Positions 1 to 13,029 of a stretch of DNA of 64,000 nucleotides are shown here, one piece after another (position 1 is the first letter of the stretch; each line of letters opens with the position of its first letter). This DNA is from Helicoverpa zea (lineage: Eukaryota; Arthropoda; Insecta; Lepidoptera; Noctuidae). Made by a program: the position numbers and the translations under genes. The notes under the pieces are model-generated. The model searched no databases, was not told the origin of the DNA, and saw nothing but the letters and a program-made list of their open reading frames with translations. Location of the stretch: assembly GCF_022581195.2 (NCBI RefSeq), contig NC_061452.1:3045501-3109500 (forward strand), read 5' to 3'.

Positions 1-3000
1 ATTGCCAAAGATAGCACAATTTCGCCGCGTGAGCCAGTTTGTACAAAATGATGAATTGCGAATGGCGAATCTATGAGGTCACTACATTTCTTTCGGACAT
101 CGAACTCTCTACCGGTTGGTTGTTGCTAGGTAGATTATAACGGTCTCTCATAGTGCCTCTTTACGGGTACAAGACAGCAAATTACAAAAGTTGCGCAGCA
201 ATTAGGCCGTCGCCTTAACAAGTCTGCAATTATTGATATTAGAAATGTTTCTGTTGTGTGTACGGCATAAGAGTCAATTTGGAGCGCTGGTGGTTGCAGC
301 AACAGCAAAGAGTGGTTTGGTGGCAATAAGAGTGATGGATGTGTACATGCTAGCAATGTCTCTATAATAGACAAAAAGTTATTGAAATAATCGCTCTTAT
401 AAAGATAAATCCTGAGTTTATGTCTTTGACTTCATTCTGAATTCCTTTGCGTAACGACATAAATCCAGATTTTTATTTATAGCAAGACTGATAGTTTTTA
501 AGCTTGAGTATCCCTACGTGCAATCGAAGAATAAAATAAACTTTGCTGAATAAACGCAGCCCAGGCAAACATATCGTGTTTAATTAAAGGGCCTCCCCTT
601 GGAAACCGCTGAAATTTTATGAATGAAATAATATTCTCATTTGTGTAACATGGCACGATATTAAAATCTTGGGTCAGGTATTTAATTGGCTGAACCCTTT
701 GGCAGGGAGGCAAGTGGAGCGTGTAAATAGCTGAAGGGGGGAATCAATGGGAGCTCGTACATGTAGCTGTGCCTGTACTTAGTACTAGCGTTTAGCATAT
801 TTATAGTAGTGACGCAAGACTCATTTAAATGCGGTAACGAGCACGTGTTACAAACACGCTTATAAGGCAAATGAGTTAGTATTATTTTTTCTGCATTTTT
901 AATTGCATTACTATAATTTATATGGTCTTGATGTTTAATTAATTGTGCCAGTAATGTGTTTATACACGTGACAACAAAGGATGTCATGAAATAGCTTTGT
1001 TGTTCAGACATTTGTTGTCTAGACAAGATTTTTACACTTTGGCAGCAAATATTTTAAAGCCATTGTTTTCGATATTTTGAATTCCTCTACTTTATGGAAA
1101 TACCTTAACAATCAGTCGACAACAGTCGAAATGCCATTCGATTTATCAATTGTTTATCCTAAGCTTATCTGACCTTTGACTCACGAAGTTCTTAAGCCCA
1201 TTGCGCCCTTGTCAAATTAATGCCACCTTGACACGCCAATGTCACTCTGTATGTTTATAAAACTCCATCTTTTCTTTGAGACTTTATTTTATTATCTTGC
1301 GCAACCAAGTATTATAATTGAAATAAGGCATTCACAAATTTTGTATTTTTATTGGTTTTATTGGCCTTGTTGCCCAAAATTTCAAACATGAATTATTATT
1401 CTTTTCATTCTTTGCTGTGACTTTGACTAGATAATCCCTATTTTAAAATTATCGCCGATAGTTTAGACTAGCTTAGAAAAACAACGTGACTTATTTGAAC
1501 TTCTTCCACCCAATAGTAACTTGGGTGTGAAACAGTTTTTATGTACTAAAGCGTGCAGCTAAAGGCTCTCCAGACGCGACCGTGCGAGTTTAAAATCGTT
1601 GTATAATTGCTCACTTTTCTCAACGAGCTTAAACGCTCTTGCAAAAAATGCAATTCGAAGATTACTTGTGAATTTATTGTTACGATTATGCACACATTTA
1701 CGGGTACTTTATTGCGAATTTAGAATCTTATGTGTCTTGGATTCTGATTAAGTACTCACTTTGTTTTTTACACGATTTGGGAGCATTATAAAAAGTATTT
1801 TGCCTTTTTTATTGTAATTAATCTGTACGCATTTCAGCTGTAATCAAAGGAGGTCATCAATTTAAAATTCAGCAGTCACGTTGCAAAATGTGTTTTTTTT
1901 TTTTGTGTTAGTTTGACGTGTAACATCAATTCAGTTTATTGTCTCCTATGCTTGATGCAGATAGAAAAAATACTTCTTTAGAAAAAAATCTTTGGACTGA
2001 GCGTAGCAATATTGGAATCAAAAGACTACTGATGAGTAGAGATTAGTGGACAACTAAGGACGTTGTCATACAAAAGAGTTTTTTTTACTCAGCTTCTAAG
2101 CCAAGTACAAAAACATTGTCTTATGTACATACATAATGTAGTTCGCCTACACAGTCTTAAAGTGGACTTCGACTATTTAAATATTTATCTACCAATTGAA
2201 CGCGAGTTACTTTTAACACCTTTTTAATGTAGTTTCAAGTGGCATTATGGGTGTCAGAGGAATATAAATCTTTGTAGTTTACGTTTATAGCTTTGAAGAG
2301 TGAAATAAAATGTTACCTAATTACTATATAGGGGTGTTAGTCGGTGCAAGAGATTGTATAATCAAAGTTGTATTGTAAACACTTAGAAGTCATAATAAAG
2401 GCATTATTTCTGACAACACGAAACCACAAACGTCAAATTATAATATTTAATACAGTAATCAAAAGATACCTAACGTATGTTTTCCCATTCGCTAAAAATA
2501 AACTACGAACAATTTATTATAATGCCAAAGCTCGTGATCTTAAATATTCACATTATTCACACCTCGGTCTCAACACCTACTTGTTTTGTTTTGGTATACC
2601 CACACTATCTAACTATACTTATATTCTAACTATAAATAAACCGCCATGACCTTCACATCAGCCAGTTTCAAAAACAGGTATCTTTTAACTACAAAATATT
2701 TATGTTCTGGCTACTGGAACATTATTTAAACTAATTTGAAAATAGTCATGCACATCCTGCAATGGTTTTAGTTATTCAGTCAGAATTACTTGAAGTAAAT
2801 TCAATATCATGTGGACTTAATGAAAACGGGACATAAAACGTTTTTACGAGTGTTTATGTCGCAGAGTTATTCGCAATTCAATGTTGCAGATTTGCAATGT
2901 TGCCGAACATTCGGTGCGGTGTGACGAGTTCCTCTATACCCTTGCCGTGACATCTAAATGTTAAAGTCAATAACCTGCCAGCAAAAAATCTACAATAAGT

Positions 3001-4944
3001 ACACTGAAAGCAACCGCGCACTATTCTGGGAGCATGACGTAAGCTCCGGAGTAGAGCTCAGAAATTATGATTTAAATTACAAGATGATCAACACGTATAG
3101 TTTTTGGGATGAAGATGCCTTGGGAGGCATGCACATTTAACGTAATTACTCAACGTCGCATCGTTAGCAGTTAATGACATGAAGGATATAAATGCTCTTG
3201 CGAATTTGGTTGGATATTAGGGCTGGCCAATTATTATTCCAAAAAGCCGTAATGTTTGCTTGATGATCTGGCTTTGTGTATGCAAAACAGCGTAATCAGC
3301 ATGCACACGCTGTGCTTGAATTTACCCGTATTTACAACAGTTACTGCTTTGCGACTATAATAATTTGCAGCGTTTATCCAGTCCTTAAATATTTGAGCTG
3401 CAAATGTTACATCTAGAGTAAAACTTACGTAATCATGTCCTAACAATTTTAATTTTAATCTAACAGTGAAAGGAATTCAGTTGCTCCTACTACTGCCGGT
3501 GTCAATGCTGTCTATGATTTGCACGTATCATCTCCCACAATTCCTAGGTATCGTGGGTGTCAAATCAGTAGCAACTATAGATTTTTCTTGTATTGGACAG
3601 ACTAGTCATATTGTCACTTTAGATAAGTATCATGTGACAATGCCAAAGACACGCCCACAAACAGGCGTTGCTCTATATCAAGATTTGGCTCTTTACTTCC
3701 TAGTTTTGGCATTCGATGTAGACAATTTCTAGACTACAATGGGACATTGTTGATCGATACTATATTAAGTCGGATTAACTTTCATATCGATTTAAATTTA
3801 TTTCTGAGCCATTTATTTTTAACTTTAGAAGACTATCTTCACAATTTCGGTATTGATAAATTGCTAACCTCTTGTAGATTATACATGAAAGGTACAAGTT
3901 TGGCTTATTAGGATTCAGAGCAGACTCAGCCAAAACGTGCCTTTTGATTCGTCGATACTATCTTATTTGAGCTTTGTGAGACAGAATTCTAATGGTAAGT
4001 ATACCTGTTAATATAAAATGTTTTATCTCCATCCAGTACAACATTTTTGCACCATCCTTAAAGTAAAACTTACCTTGTGCAAATATCTGCATTCGAAAGC
4101 TGTCAAAAACCCCTCAATCAATATCTTTGTATTTGTAAAGATAATACTGCGTTGGAATGTTTGCAAATCTTTTTTTATTCCAATGCTTATTGATATTTCG
4201 TATTGACTGCTGGTATGGTATCATTATCACCAGTATCATCAATCATGTTCGACTTTAAAAATAACCTCATTTAAATAGCGTCAACTTGTTCAGGTATAAA
4301 GTCAGGCAAAAACAAGGACCATCATTGTTTTATTTAGACCTGACGTCATCCGTTGTCGACAGGAAAACATATGTATTGACTTTGACATTGCACAGTTTAG
4401 AACGATCATTAAACTTAATTTCCTCTTTGAATTATTTATAACTCTTTTATTTTCTGGTGTCGATAGCACGATGTGCAATAAAGACTTAATAGACATTTTT
4501 ATAGACGTCATATGTGAAATACTGCTGTAAAACATTTGAAGACGCTGAAATTCGTCGACCTTTGAACAGAACACAAAAACTATCTAACAATACAAAACAA
4601 ATACACTGTTCAAACACTCGGAGTAATACAAAACAAACAGCACAAAGGTCTCTACCACCAAAAAATAATAACACTCAGCAGGCAAGCATGCACACATACT
4701 AGGAACGTTATATGGCGTTCTAGAATAACAACAAAATTTGGAAACGACCTTGACCCACATAAAATTAAAATACAGAAACGAAACCAACACCTTTACGTTT
4801 CATCAATGGAACACTAGCTTTGAATTAAATGTTGGTCTGATAACGTAAATATCAAATGCCTCTTGAATGACAAAATGATATATACCAGACGTTAGTATTT
4901 TAAATCAGGTTTCAAAGCTAGTATTCCAGTGGCAACAAAAACAG
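1..4944. other. AT-rich non-coding stretch, no gene recognised
   Basis: I see no gene, RNA or mobile element here. The longest ATG-started frame is on the minus strand at 682-1011 (109 codons, beginning MSEQQSYFMTSF). It has an acceptable insect start context (CAACAAATG) but matches no family I know, has a composition typical of AT-rich noise, and is within the length expected by chance in 64 kb of this base composition. Short homopolymer runs occur, for example T-rich near 1890. The stretch could be intronic or intergenic. Confidence 0.6.
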
Positions 4945-5190
4945 CCATAGCCAGAGAAGCCAAACGTTCCGAGCGTGGAGCGCGTCTACCTGGAGTGTTG
5001 CTGCCTCTCGTTTGGCGGCGGGGAGGGCGCGCGAGATGACGTCGTCGTCTGGTCCCGAGAGTCGTTCGCCGTCGCAGGGCTGCCTGCGCCGCTGCCGCCC
5101 AGCGCCAGCGCCAGCCCGTTGATGCTGCCGACACATGACCACGTCACCACAGCCCTATCGTCGATCGCCCCAAGACCTAGCTGCTCCAAC
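4945..5190. other. GC-rich islet, possible exon or promoter (strand undecided)
   Basis: About 240 bp here is strongly GC-rich in an AT-rich background, and several frames stay open across it. The plus-strand frame from about 4951 runs without a stop to 5266 with G or C at most third codon positions, reading PEKPNVPSVERVYLEC and onward. On the minus strand a frame reading from 5189 is a Ser/Thr/Pro-rich peptide that would run straight into a good splice donor, CTCCAG|GTAGAC, ending the exon at 4990. No frame has a convincing ATG at its start and I recognise no protein. High GC alone opens frames in all directions, so the strand and even the coding status are undecided. A CpG-rich promoter or first exon is an equally good explanation. 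Confidence 0.3.
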
Positions 5191-5869
5191 CTCTCTCCGA
5201 TATTTCACGACGCAAAGACACAACATGAAACATGTGATACTAAACTAAGGTTAGACAACATTCAGTGAAACCTTGGAGCAGATAAGCCAAAGCTATTTTT
5301 TACTAGGATTGATATTTACTATCAATGTTACTATTCTAATATTATGAGTATTTGGAAACTAATTCATGTTAAATCCATAGGACCTACACAGATGATATCC
5401 CGCCAAGTTATTAGAGATTCGATGTCTCGAACACTAAGGTGTTTGTAAACTTTGTTAAAAGACTACGAACAGCCGAGCGAAGCAGAACATTCTCAGCGGG
5501 GTGAAGATACATATAAGCAGTGATGTTTAGTTAGTGGCAAGGCAACGGGAGTGTCAGTCATAATAAAGGTATTTATTGGCAAGCAAGCATTCCGCACGCA
5601 ATCTGTTATAGACATTGCCGGTGACAATATTATCATACAAATAAAACTCATTCAGAAGAGGACCCATCCATCAAGTTAAAAGGAACAAACGTGTCAGATG
5701 CAATATTAGTTGGACATAGTCCATCTGTTGCAATCGAAATTAATTAAAGTAACGTCACTAAGAGAACAAAGACTTGTCTAGACTGTTAGCGATGTAACAA
5801 TGAAATAAATCAGTCGACTTAAATAGCGGTCGAAGTGAATAATAGAAATAACGATTGTGATGCCAATCA
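5191..5869. other. Non-coding stretch with weak promoter-like bases
   Basis: No coding sequence is visible. Near 5510-5560 there is a TATAAG word followed about 40 bases later by TCAGTC, which resembles an arthropod initiator. The spacing is too long for a standard TATA-initiator pair, so I do not call a promoter. Confidence 0.4.
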
Positions 5870-6080
5870 TGGAGTCGAGGAAGACACGCTTCTAGAGGAA
5901 TCCGCCGAAGAATCACTCACGTAGCGAGGAGTGGGCGAGAACAGGCAATTAGTTGAGCTGGTCGCGTCAACACTGTAGAATTATGTCGCACGAAACGCAT
6001 CTAGAGTATGAATGCGCATGCGTAAGACTCAGCCGTCAGACAAAGCAGCCGAGGCGTCGCCGTCGTCAAGGTTGCGCTTT
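5870..6080. other. Moderately GC-rich islet
   Basis: The segment has many CpG steps, including GCCGAGGCGTCGCC near 6048 and GCGCATGCG near 6013. It lies about 700 bp from the 4945-5190 islet. There is a donor-like CATGC|GTAAGA on the plus strand and TAC|GTGAGT on the minus strand. Neither is tied to a recognisable coding frame. It may be 5' untranslated or regulatory sequence of the same unknown locus as the upstream islet. Confidence 0.2.
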
Positions 6081-9000
6081 GTTACAATAATATGAACATT
6101 ACGAACTGAAATCACTTGTAATTACAGTAAATGGCTGAACCCATATTAGTATTGAGGACTGCAATAATTGATTGGTTCTGTGAAATGTGTGGATATTCAC
6201 AAATTCAGTTGGCAACAAACATTGACGACAAATATTTTAACGTGAAAATGCATTCATATTAGTGAGTACTTTTCCTGAATACGGGGAATAATATAAGTTA
6301 GACATATGTAAAACAATTACTTTACTCCAACTAATATTTTTGCAAAAGTAGTTAGTGCGAAATGTAGAGTGCAGAAAATAAGTATTACAAAGACGATAAC
6401 GACTGGTTCGCGTGATAGGACCGACGATGGTGTTTGCAATTAAATAACCTTCCAAGACTAGTGAGCGATATAAGCAAATTCAGGGAAAAAGAGTTTAAAT
6501 TACCGCGGATTGGAACTGTAAAGAGAATGCGGCTAGATGTAATCGAGCGTGGAACTTAATCAGTATTTCAATGAAAGCCGCCAATGTAGTTTATTTAATG
6601 CTAGCGAAGATACCTATCTTTGACCAAACATAGTTCGAGTAATGGTTTGCGCAGTTTACATACTTAATTTTGCGAAAGAAAATAAAATTGTTTCAATATA
6701 CGGTCTGAAGTATTCCAGACTATTGATTGGTTTTATCTTACTTTCTTTGTCGCATTAAAATAAAATTAAGAAGATTTTGTTTTTGTAGAATTTATGTTAT
6801 TTATTTCTCGAAACTGTTACTAGTAATAATTTACTTATTAAAGGAAATTATTTTCATTAAACAATAAGGAAGTCATTTAACAGCGTCACTTACACTCATT
6901 ATAAATGAAATTAACACTAAAATATTACAAACGAGACAATTTATGCCGTTTCCGCTGACAGTGCGTTATAATAAAATTGTCTTGAAACACCTTCGCATTT
7001 TAACAGCTTTTATATCCGCGAATTGTAATTTTTACATGACCATAAAATGTGAAGGTCGGACACCGTGGCTCCAGGTCCCAGGTCACATTTGGCGGAAGTT
7101 TGGATTAATCGGCAATTGTTTTTGTTAACATCTGCGGAAAACAGACGCCTTTGTATTTAGAGTAGCCGCCACTTCTTAGTGGTTGTTACTCATGGTGTAA
7201 ACAAATCTAAGAGCGGATATGTTGAAGAGACGGCTACTGTATTGTAATATGTTGGCATAGTAAATTTCCTCGAATAGATTTCGACAAGCTGCAGTCTCTA
7301 TTGCGCCATACTTCGGAGTTTCATGATACAAACATGTGTAACGTCATTGTACCTATTCAAAGGAACAAGGAAGTCGCGTGTAAATAACTCGGCTGTTTCA
7401 GGCGATTGCGTCAAAAAATTGGTTGTTACAATTTGGTAAAACTTTATGATTTCCCATAAATGGTCATACGCTCTATTGCCTATTTAGTGACGATTTATGA
7501 GACGGGTTGACTACCATTTACAACAAAATGATTGTTTTTATGTACAAAAAGGCGATATTATTACATCAATAAGAACATTCATAGAAGTTTGCATAGCAAG
7601 AATAATTTGTAATTTAAATTTTGATGCAGTCAATTTGCACATCAACACAAGAGCTATTTTGTGTTATGCAGATGCGGTATATTCAATAGCAGCATTCAGC
7701 TTTCAATGTATGCAAGGACATTTTAAACAGTTCAATTTGTGCTGGAGCTACAAACTATTCTAGATAAACAATTTATTCTAGACTAGAACCCACGTGTATG
7801 TAGAAATACTTTCAAATGTCACCGCAACATTTATGTATGAGGACACAAAAAATGCATTTTATCTAAGAGGCTGCCAACACGAATCGTATCCATTTGTATC
7901 GTATCATGTTGTTTGAATACCTAACTAAACAAATCATATCGAATGACGATTGTAAAATAAATACCCCGTTGAAAATTAAAATGATCTTTTGATTGCGTTT
8001 CTGACGTCAATTGCGAATAAGCAAATTATAATGTTCGAACATTACGATCCTTACCAAATGTCTGACAGTTAAAAAACTATCTTTGTGTGTGTGTCTGCAT
8101 TAATCATGCAAAAAAGACTCGGAATAAACAAGATTCATAAACGGCAATTTAAATATAAAATAATTCATATATTTTTATGAACAGTGTCTAACTGTTGTTA
8201 AAAATAGCTTGAGGTTATTTCAAGGATAGAAATATCATTAAATCAAGTTACACAATTTGAATTGCAAAGATGCATTTGATACCTTAGGCCGTGAGTAGTT
8301 CATGATTATGCAATATTTGTAATAGTAATCGTGAAGCTTACATCGTATTCGTCTTGGTTTTGTATAGATTTATGTCAAGCATTTACAACGTCAATAAATA
8401 ATAAAACATATTAAATTAACGATTTACTAAGATTTAAAGATTTGATGTTGTGTATGTTGTGATCGCTATAAATGTCATCTACTAACGTGTCATCATCATC
8501 TGCCTAGCCTTTGCGAACAATACTGTGTCTAGTGAAAACCACTGTTAACTCTTCAAGATTTCATATTTAGGGTGATTTTACAAAAAGTTTCTTTAGTTAG
8601 TCTTCGTAATCTTTGGAAATAGCTTTGTACTTATTATACAGATTATATTAGATCAGAGTAATTATATGTCGCCAGTAAGTCGCATGCAACGGGGTCTCAT
8701 TCCACATAATAGAGGCCTAAATGTGTTTGCTCCAAGTTCTTTGTTTCAAGCTGTACCTCAGTGCATTTGGAAATGAATGGCCGATGCACGAAGGTGTGTG
8801 TTTTTCCTATACTAACATGGTAGTCCTGGTTTCATGAGTACTGATGGACCCAGTTGCCAAAGATGTGAAAATTTTCATAATTCTAACGAGCTTCGAAAGG
8901 GGTATTCGGATACCATATTACCCTCGGACGATACGATCTATTATCGTGTCCACAATCTTCTTGGCTATGTCAGGCCTTTCACGTAATGTTGGGTACGTAG

Positions 9001-9693
9001 GTCACTATAACATTTATATATTAACATATTAACATGAAATAATATGATATTGTTACAGATATAGTGGGTTTAAAGAATCATAATAGGAGTAATTAGTCTG
9101 ACCGCATAACGTGGTTATGTTTTTATCGCTTTGGTCAATGTTGTGCATGCATGTGACCTCGGTATTACCATGCATGCAAATTATAATGGGATTGATAGCG
9201 TCGATTTCACAGATATTTCAAGGACTGTACAATCGTGAAACGTAAACAACATTTAAAAATATTTTCTAAGTATTTTCAAACGCGTGTATTGTAGACAGGA
9301 TGACCTTTAAACAAGGGCTTGTGTCCAAATAAATAGTCGGTGAATAGAATACATTGTTTATAGGTGTTATGTAGTGTTATAGATATGAGTATATTTGTTC
9401 GTAGCAAGACATTGCATCATGTCGATGCATTTCACTATTTGCTGGCGCCAAGGCCGGCTCTGAGGTTACAAATAACGATTGTATCAGAGCTCATAATGAG
9501 TCGTAACGAAGTACGTACTTACTGTGATATAATAGACAATTTTCTTTCTCGACGTCTAATTAAATAGAAATCGATTGGAATGGCATTAGAACGTACAGTA
9601 TGAAATTTGGAAACTTTATTCGTCAAAGTAAGTTTGGAATTAAAGATATGAAACATTTAGAAACAAAAAATAGAAACAGTTCAACTCACACGC
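6081..9693. other. AT-rich non-coding stretch
   Basis: I see no gene or clear repeat. There is a short TG-rich run near 8083. Open frames are all under 90 codons and look like noise. Confidence 0.6.
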
Positions 9694-9757
9694 CAGTCGC
9701 TCAAATTCTAGAAATAATAATAAAATACATTCTAGAATTTCTGCGTTGAGCAACTGG
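9694..9757. repeat. Short inverted repeat, probable MITE remnant
   Basis: AAATTCTAGAA and its exact complement TTCTAGAATTT face each other across a 16-base AT spacer. The similarity continues outward: CCAGTCGCTCAA on the left corresponds to the complement of GTTGAGCAACTGG on the right, with about 6-8 bases missing from the left arm. A long hairpin with one internal deletion fits a decayed miniature inverted-repeat element. I recall similar hairpins as common in Lepidoptera, but this is unverified. Confidence 0.45.
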
Positions 9758-10479
9758 GCTCACCCAATGATTGTACCAACAAATTGGGGATAAGGAAAAT
9801 TGTCCGTTGCAACACAGATGTTAATATGACTCAACACGACAGGGATGTTGGGATATTCCCGTCTTTGTTCCCGTTTCCTTTTCACTGTGCATCTGGTAAT
9901 TTAGTACAAATATTAGCCAAAATTCCCCACTTTTGAATACTAAGAAAGGGCTGCTTTTAACATGTATCCAAATAAGCCCACATCATCTTCTTGGATGAAA
10001 GGCCAACTGTTATTTCTTCTACCTTAAATACATGGGATATGGACTAGTATATTTAAGTTATTTCTAAACTGCTTAGCTAAGAATTTAAGAGAAATGTCTA
10101 TACGCAGTCATAATTTCAAACCGTCCCACTACTTAACGAGTATTACAGTAACGATTGCACCATTCACTTTTTCATCTTTATCTATAATTACTGGGTAAGC
10201 ATTATGGCTTTCTGCATGCGCAATGTGACATAAATTACCTTAGATAGCGCAGGTACGAAGCAGTGAGTCATGAACAAATGACCGACTCACATGTCGGCAC
10301 GGCAACTTTTCTATGAACTTTAACGTTTTTTACTCTTTTTCTTGAGAACCCATTACTGTGAAGTACAACCCTTATTTATGTGGGCAATATATCGCCTGCA
10401 TTTAAACTCTAAGTGCTAATAACGTTTTATATTAATAGGGCATTTATGTTATTGACATCGGCTATCAAATAATTAGGGC
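9758..10479. other. Non-coding stretch
   Basis: No gene or repeat is recognised between the two small inverted-repeat elements. Confidence 0.6.
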
Positions 10480-10617
10480 CTTACTACAAAAACTTTAAAC
10501 CCTGTTTTACACTTGTCTAATAAAATTTTGGCTGCAAAATGAACCATATGTCAACGTCATAATTTGACATTTTTTTAGACAAGGCATAAACTGACGTTTA
10601 AAAGTTTTTGTGGTAAG
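10480..10617. mobile_element. 138-bp inverted-repeat element (MITE-like)
   Basis: The left arm begins CTTACTACAAAAACTTTAAA and ends CTTGTCTAA (10480-10520). The complement of the right arm (10617 back to 10575) begins CTTACCACAAAAACTTTTAA and also ends CTTGTCTAA. The arms match except for a few substitutions and two or three single-base gaps. The centre holds a smaller dyad, TGTCAA to TTGACA. There is no coding capacity. A clear target-site duplication is not visible, so the superfamily is not assigned. Confidence 0.6.
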
Positions 10618-11764
10618 ACGGTTAATGTTTTATCGGTGTTTTACGGAAGTTTTTTAATTATAATTTTTACTATTTGCGCGTATTAAGGTAAAACTTTGTG
10701 GTTTTGAGGTTATCGTTTTTAAATAGGTCAATCCTATCCTAATTTGGTTTATGGACCGCATACCAGCTGCAAACTGCATGCGGTGGAACTGAATCACAAT
10801 TTTACTAGAAACAGCTGCATGAGAGCCTATGCAGCTTGCGTTGTAATGGTTACCGCATGAAAGCTGCATTTAAACAGCAGAACTTGAATTGTATACTAGT
10901 AGGGAATAAATAGGACACTAATTAGTACTGCTTTACCTTGGAAGCCTGCATGGCTGAAATGACTGAATATTCATAAAGAAAAAATCTGTACTAAAGTAAA
11001 CAACGGCTACCACTTTAAACATGACACGTTAAATAAAAACTTTTATATTTTCCACTATTCTTATGCAACGAGACGACCGACTAAAGTGTATACGACGCAA
11101 TAGTTACTAAATATAAATAAACAGCTCTAACTGTCAACACTATTTTCGCAACAGTTTAAATAGAAAACACAAACTGCGCAATCGCGGTACATTAATCCCG
11201 ATATTAATAAAAACACAAATTCCTATGTAGCATCGGAATCCACGGTGCCAACTGTTTGGCAGATCACCAAAATTGGTGATTCACCACATCCAGCTCATGG
11301 CAGTTAGTTATCTTCGAGACCGTGTAATTGATTAACGCTAATTGGAACGACCGGATCTGTTGCCAGTTAGTTTGTAGTTCTGTTTACTACATAGGTGTTA
11401 TTACAAACATTCACGGAGATATTACGACTCGGCTTTACGACCGTATAATAGTTAATTTATGCGATAATTTCTACAGAGCTACAATTAAAAGCTTTTAATT
11501 AGTTTTCAGCTGGCGGCTGTGTGTCATTAACGTTAAGTCAACAATTCTTGGATGTTAGTCAATATGGAAATAGTTTTAAGAGCACGACTTTATTTTCAAA
11601 GTAGACTGAGAAAGGGCAGCAATTCCACAGTAATCGGTCAATGGTAGCCGTAGTAATAATAACAGAAAGATCAGAAACGTGAAATAGCAGCAACAAGGCG
11701 CACTAACATTACAAACGTCGCACATACGTAGATTTGACCAATTTAGGCGGCCAAAAATATTTTA
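10618..11764. other. Non-coding stretch
   Basis: No gene is recognised. A 7-bp stem, ATCACCA/TGGTGAT, near 11262 is the only local structure I noticed. Confidence 0.55.
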
Positions 11765-12720
11765 CAATGTATTTCGTTTTTTCTATCTTTATTTTATCAT
11801 TATTTTATTATTTATTTTATTTAAGCATTGTATTTTGATAATAAGCTTGTTTTATTGAAAAAAAACCGTAAATATATATTTTTTTTAATGTTGAGTATCA
11901 TATATTTTCATTTTAAAAGTAGTTATGATATTTTTTATTATATCTATTTCAAAATAATATGTAATGTAGTAAAAAAATAATTAATATTTTTTTTATTCCT
12001 CACTTTCTGCCTCTGATATATCAGACTCTGTGTTTGATTCAGCTGGTAGTAGCATATTTTATTGTTTCAGGGCAAAATAATCTTGCTTTGTTTTTTTTTT
12101 GTTGGTCACATTTCTTCAGTTTCGTATTTCTTTAGTTTTCCTTCGTTTAGTCCTCTCACTACAATCTTTAAGTGATTTAGATGGCCGCCCCGGTCGATTT
12201 CCAACACTTGTCGGGCGTTCAAATGTTCTGCTTAACCAATTCTCATTAGTTTTAAGGATTTTTTTTACAGTTTCAGTTTCTTACTTTCGTAGCTATTTTA
12301 AAATATGCAAATCTTTGTTTAAAACTGCTTATATTATCAGGTGTGTCACCCTAATAGGTCAAAAGTTAGTTTCCTAGGTAATTTAGTTTTTCTTGCAAAT
12401 TAGTCAGATCTTGCTATTGTATTTTATTGTAAATATAACGTAGGGTCACTATTTTTACGCCAGAGGTACCCAAAACAAAAAAAAATGCACTTTGTGACAT
12501 TTTAAAGAAAAAAGTATTTTATTTTTGTATGAGCTTCAAATCTTAAAAAGCCTGTAAGTCGGACATCCGCAGCTATCCGCAGCCAAAAAATATGTCGTAA
12601 GCTAGTTTAATATGTCAAATATCTAAAACTAAAAAAAATGTTACGCGGTCGAACGCGATAATATAACAAAATTGTGTTTAAACAAGAAAATTACTAAAAA
12701 AATATTTTGCTTACACACCC
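11765..12720 (-). mobile_element. Degenerate AT-rich transposon copy (approximate limits)
   Basis: This block is markedly more AT-rich than its surroundings and contains the decayed minus-strand ORF at 11993-12410. Downstream of that ORF (toward 11765) the sequence is almost pure A/T, like a 3' untranslated tail. No terminal inverted repeats or target-site duplication could be fixed by eye, so the limits are set by the composition change and are only approximate. Confidence 0.35.
11993..12410 (-). pseudogene. Decayed transposon-linked ORF with basic then acidic tail
   Basis: Reading the minus strand from 12410, one frame gives DLTNLQEKLNYLGN, two stops, then GDTPDNISSFKQ followed by RFAYFKIATK. 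A frameshift near 12280 moves to a second frame containing ENWLSRTFERP, GRPSKSLKDC and KRRKTKEIR. After an in-frame stop and one more stop, the same frame ends with an acidic tail, TESDISEAESEE, and a stop. A basic GRP/KRRKT segment followed by an acidic terminus looks like real former protein rather than noise. I have a vague, unverified memory of similar GRP...KRRKT motifs in uncharacterised, often multicopy arthropod proteins linked to transposons. At least three stops and one frameshift show that it is dead. No catalytic motif is visible, so no transposase family is assigned. Confidence 0.4.
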
Positions 12721-13029
12721 TCTTTTAAAATTGAAATAATACTATAAAAAATTAAGTGATCACACCTAAAATTTATTAAAATATAATAACTGTTACCTAC
12801 ACAACTCGAATCCATCATAATAGTTGCTTAATATCAATTAGATAGCACAAAAATATTTTTTCTTTAATACCGTCTACCGAGATCTCTAAAAACGTATAAC
12901 GTAAAATTTGCACTAAGGTCAAGTTCTAACTCCTGGTGCAAGCGCATATCGCATGTTTGGTAGGTAGATGTGGTAAATTCTTATTGCTGGGGTATTCCTC
13001 TTTCCATTTTTAAGACTTTTGGCCAGCTA
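12721..13029. other. AT-rich non-coding stretch
   Basis: I see nothing here beyond AT-rich sequence flanking the decayed element. Confidence 0.5.

Noticed and set aside
682..1026. Minus-strand open frame of 114 codons as a possible gene
   Set aside because: The first codon is not ATG (109 codons from the first ATG). It has no known motif, and by a rough estimate a few frames of this length are expected by chance in 64 kb of AT-rich DNA.
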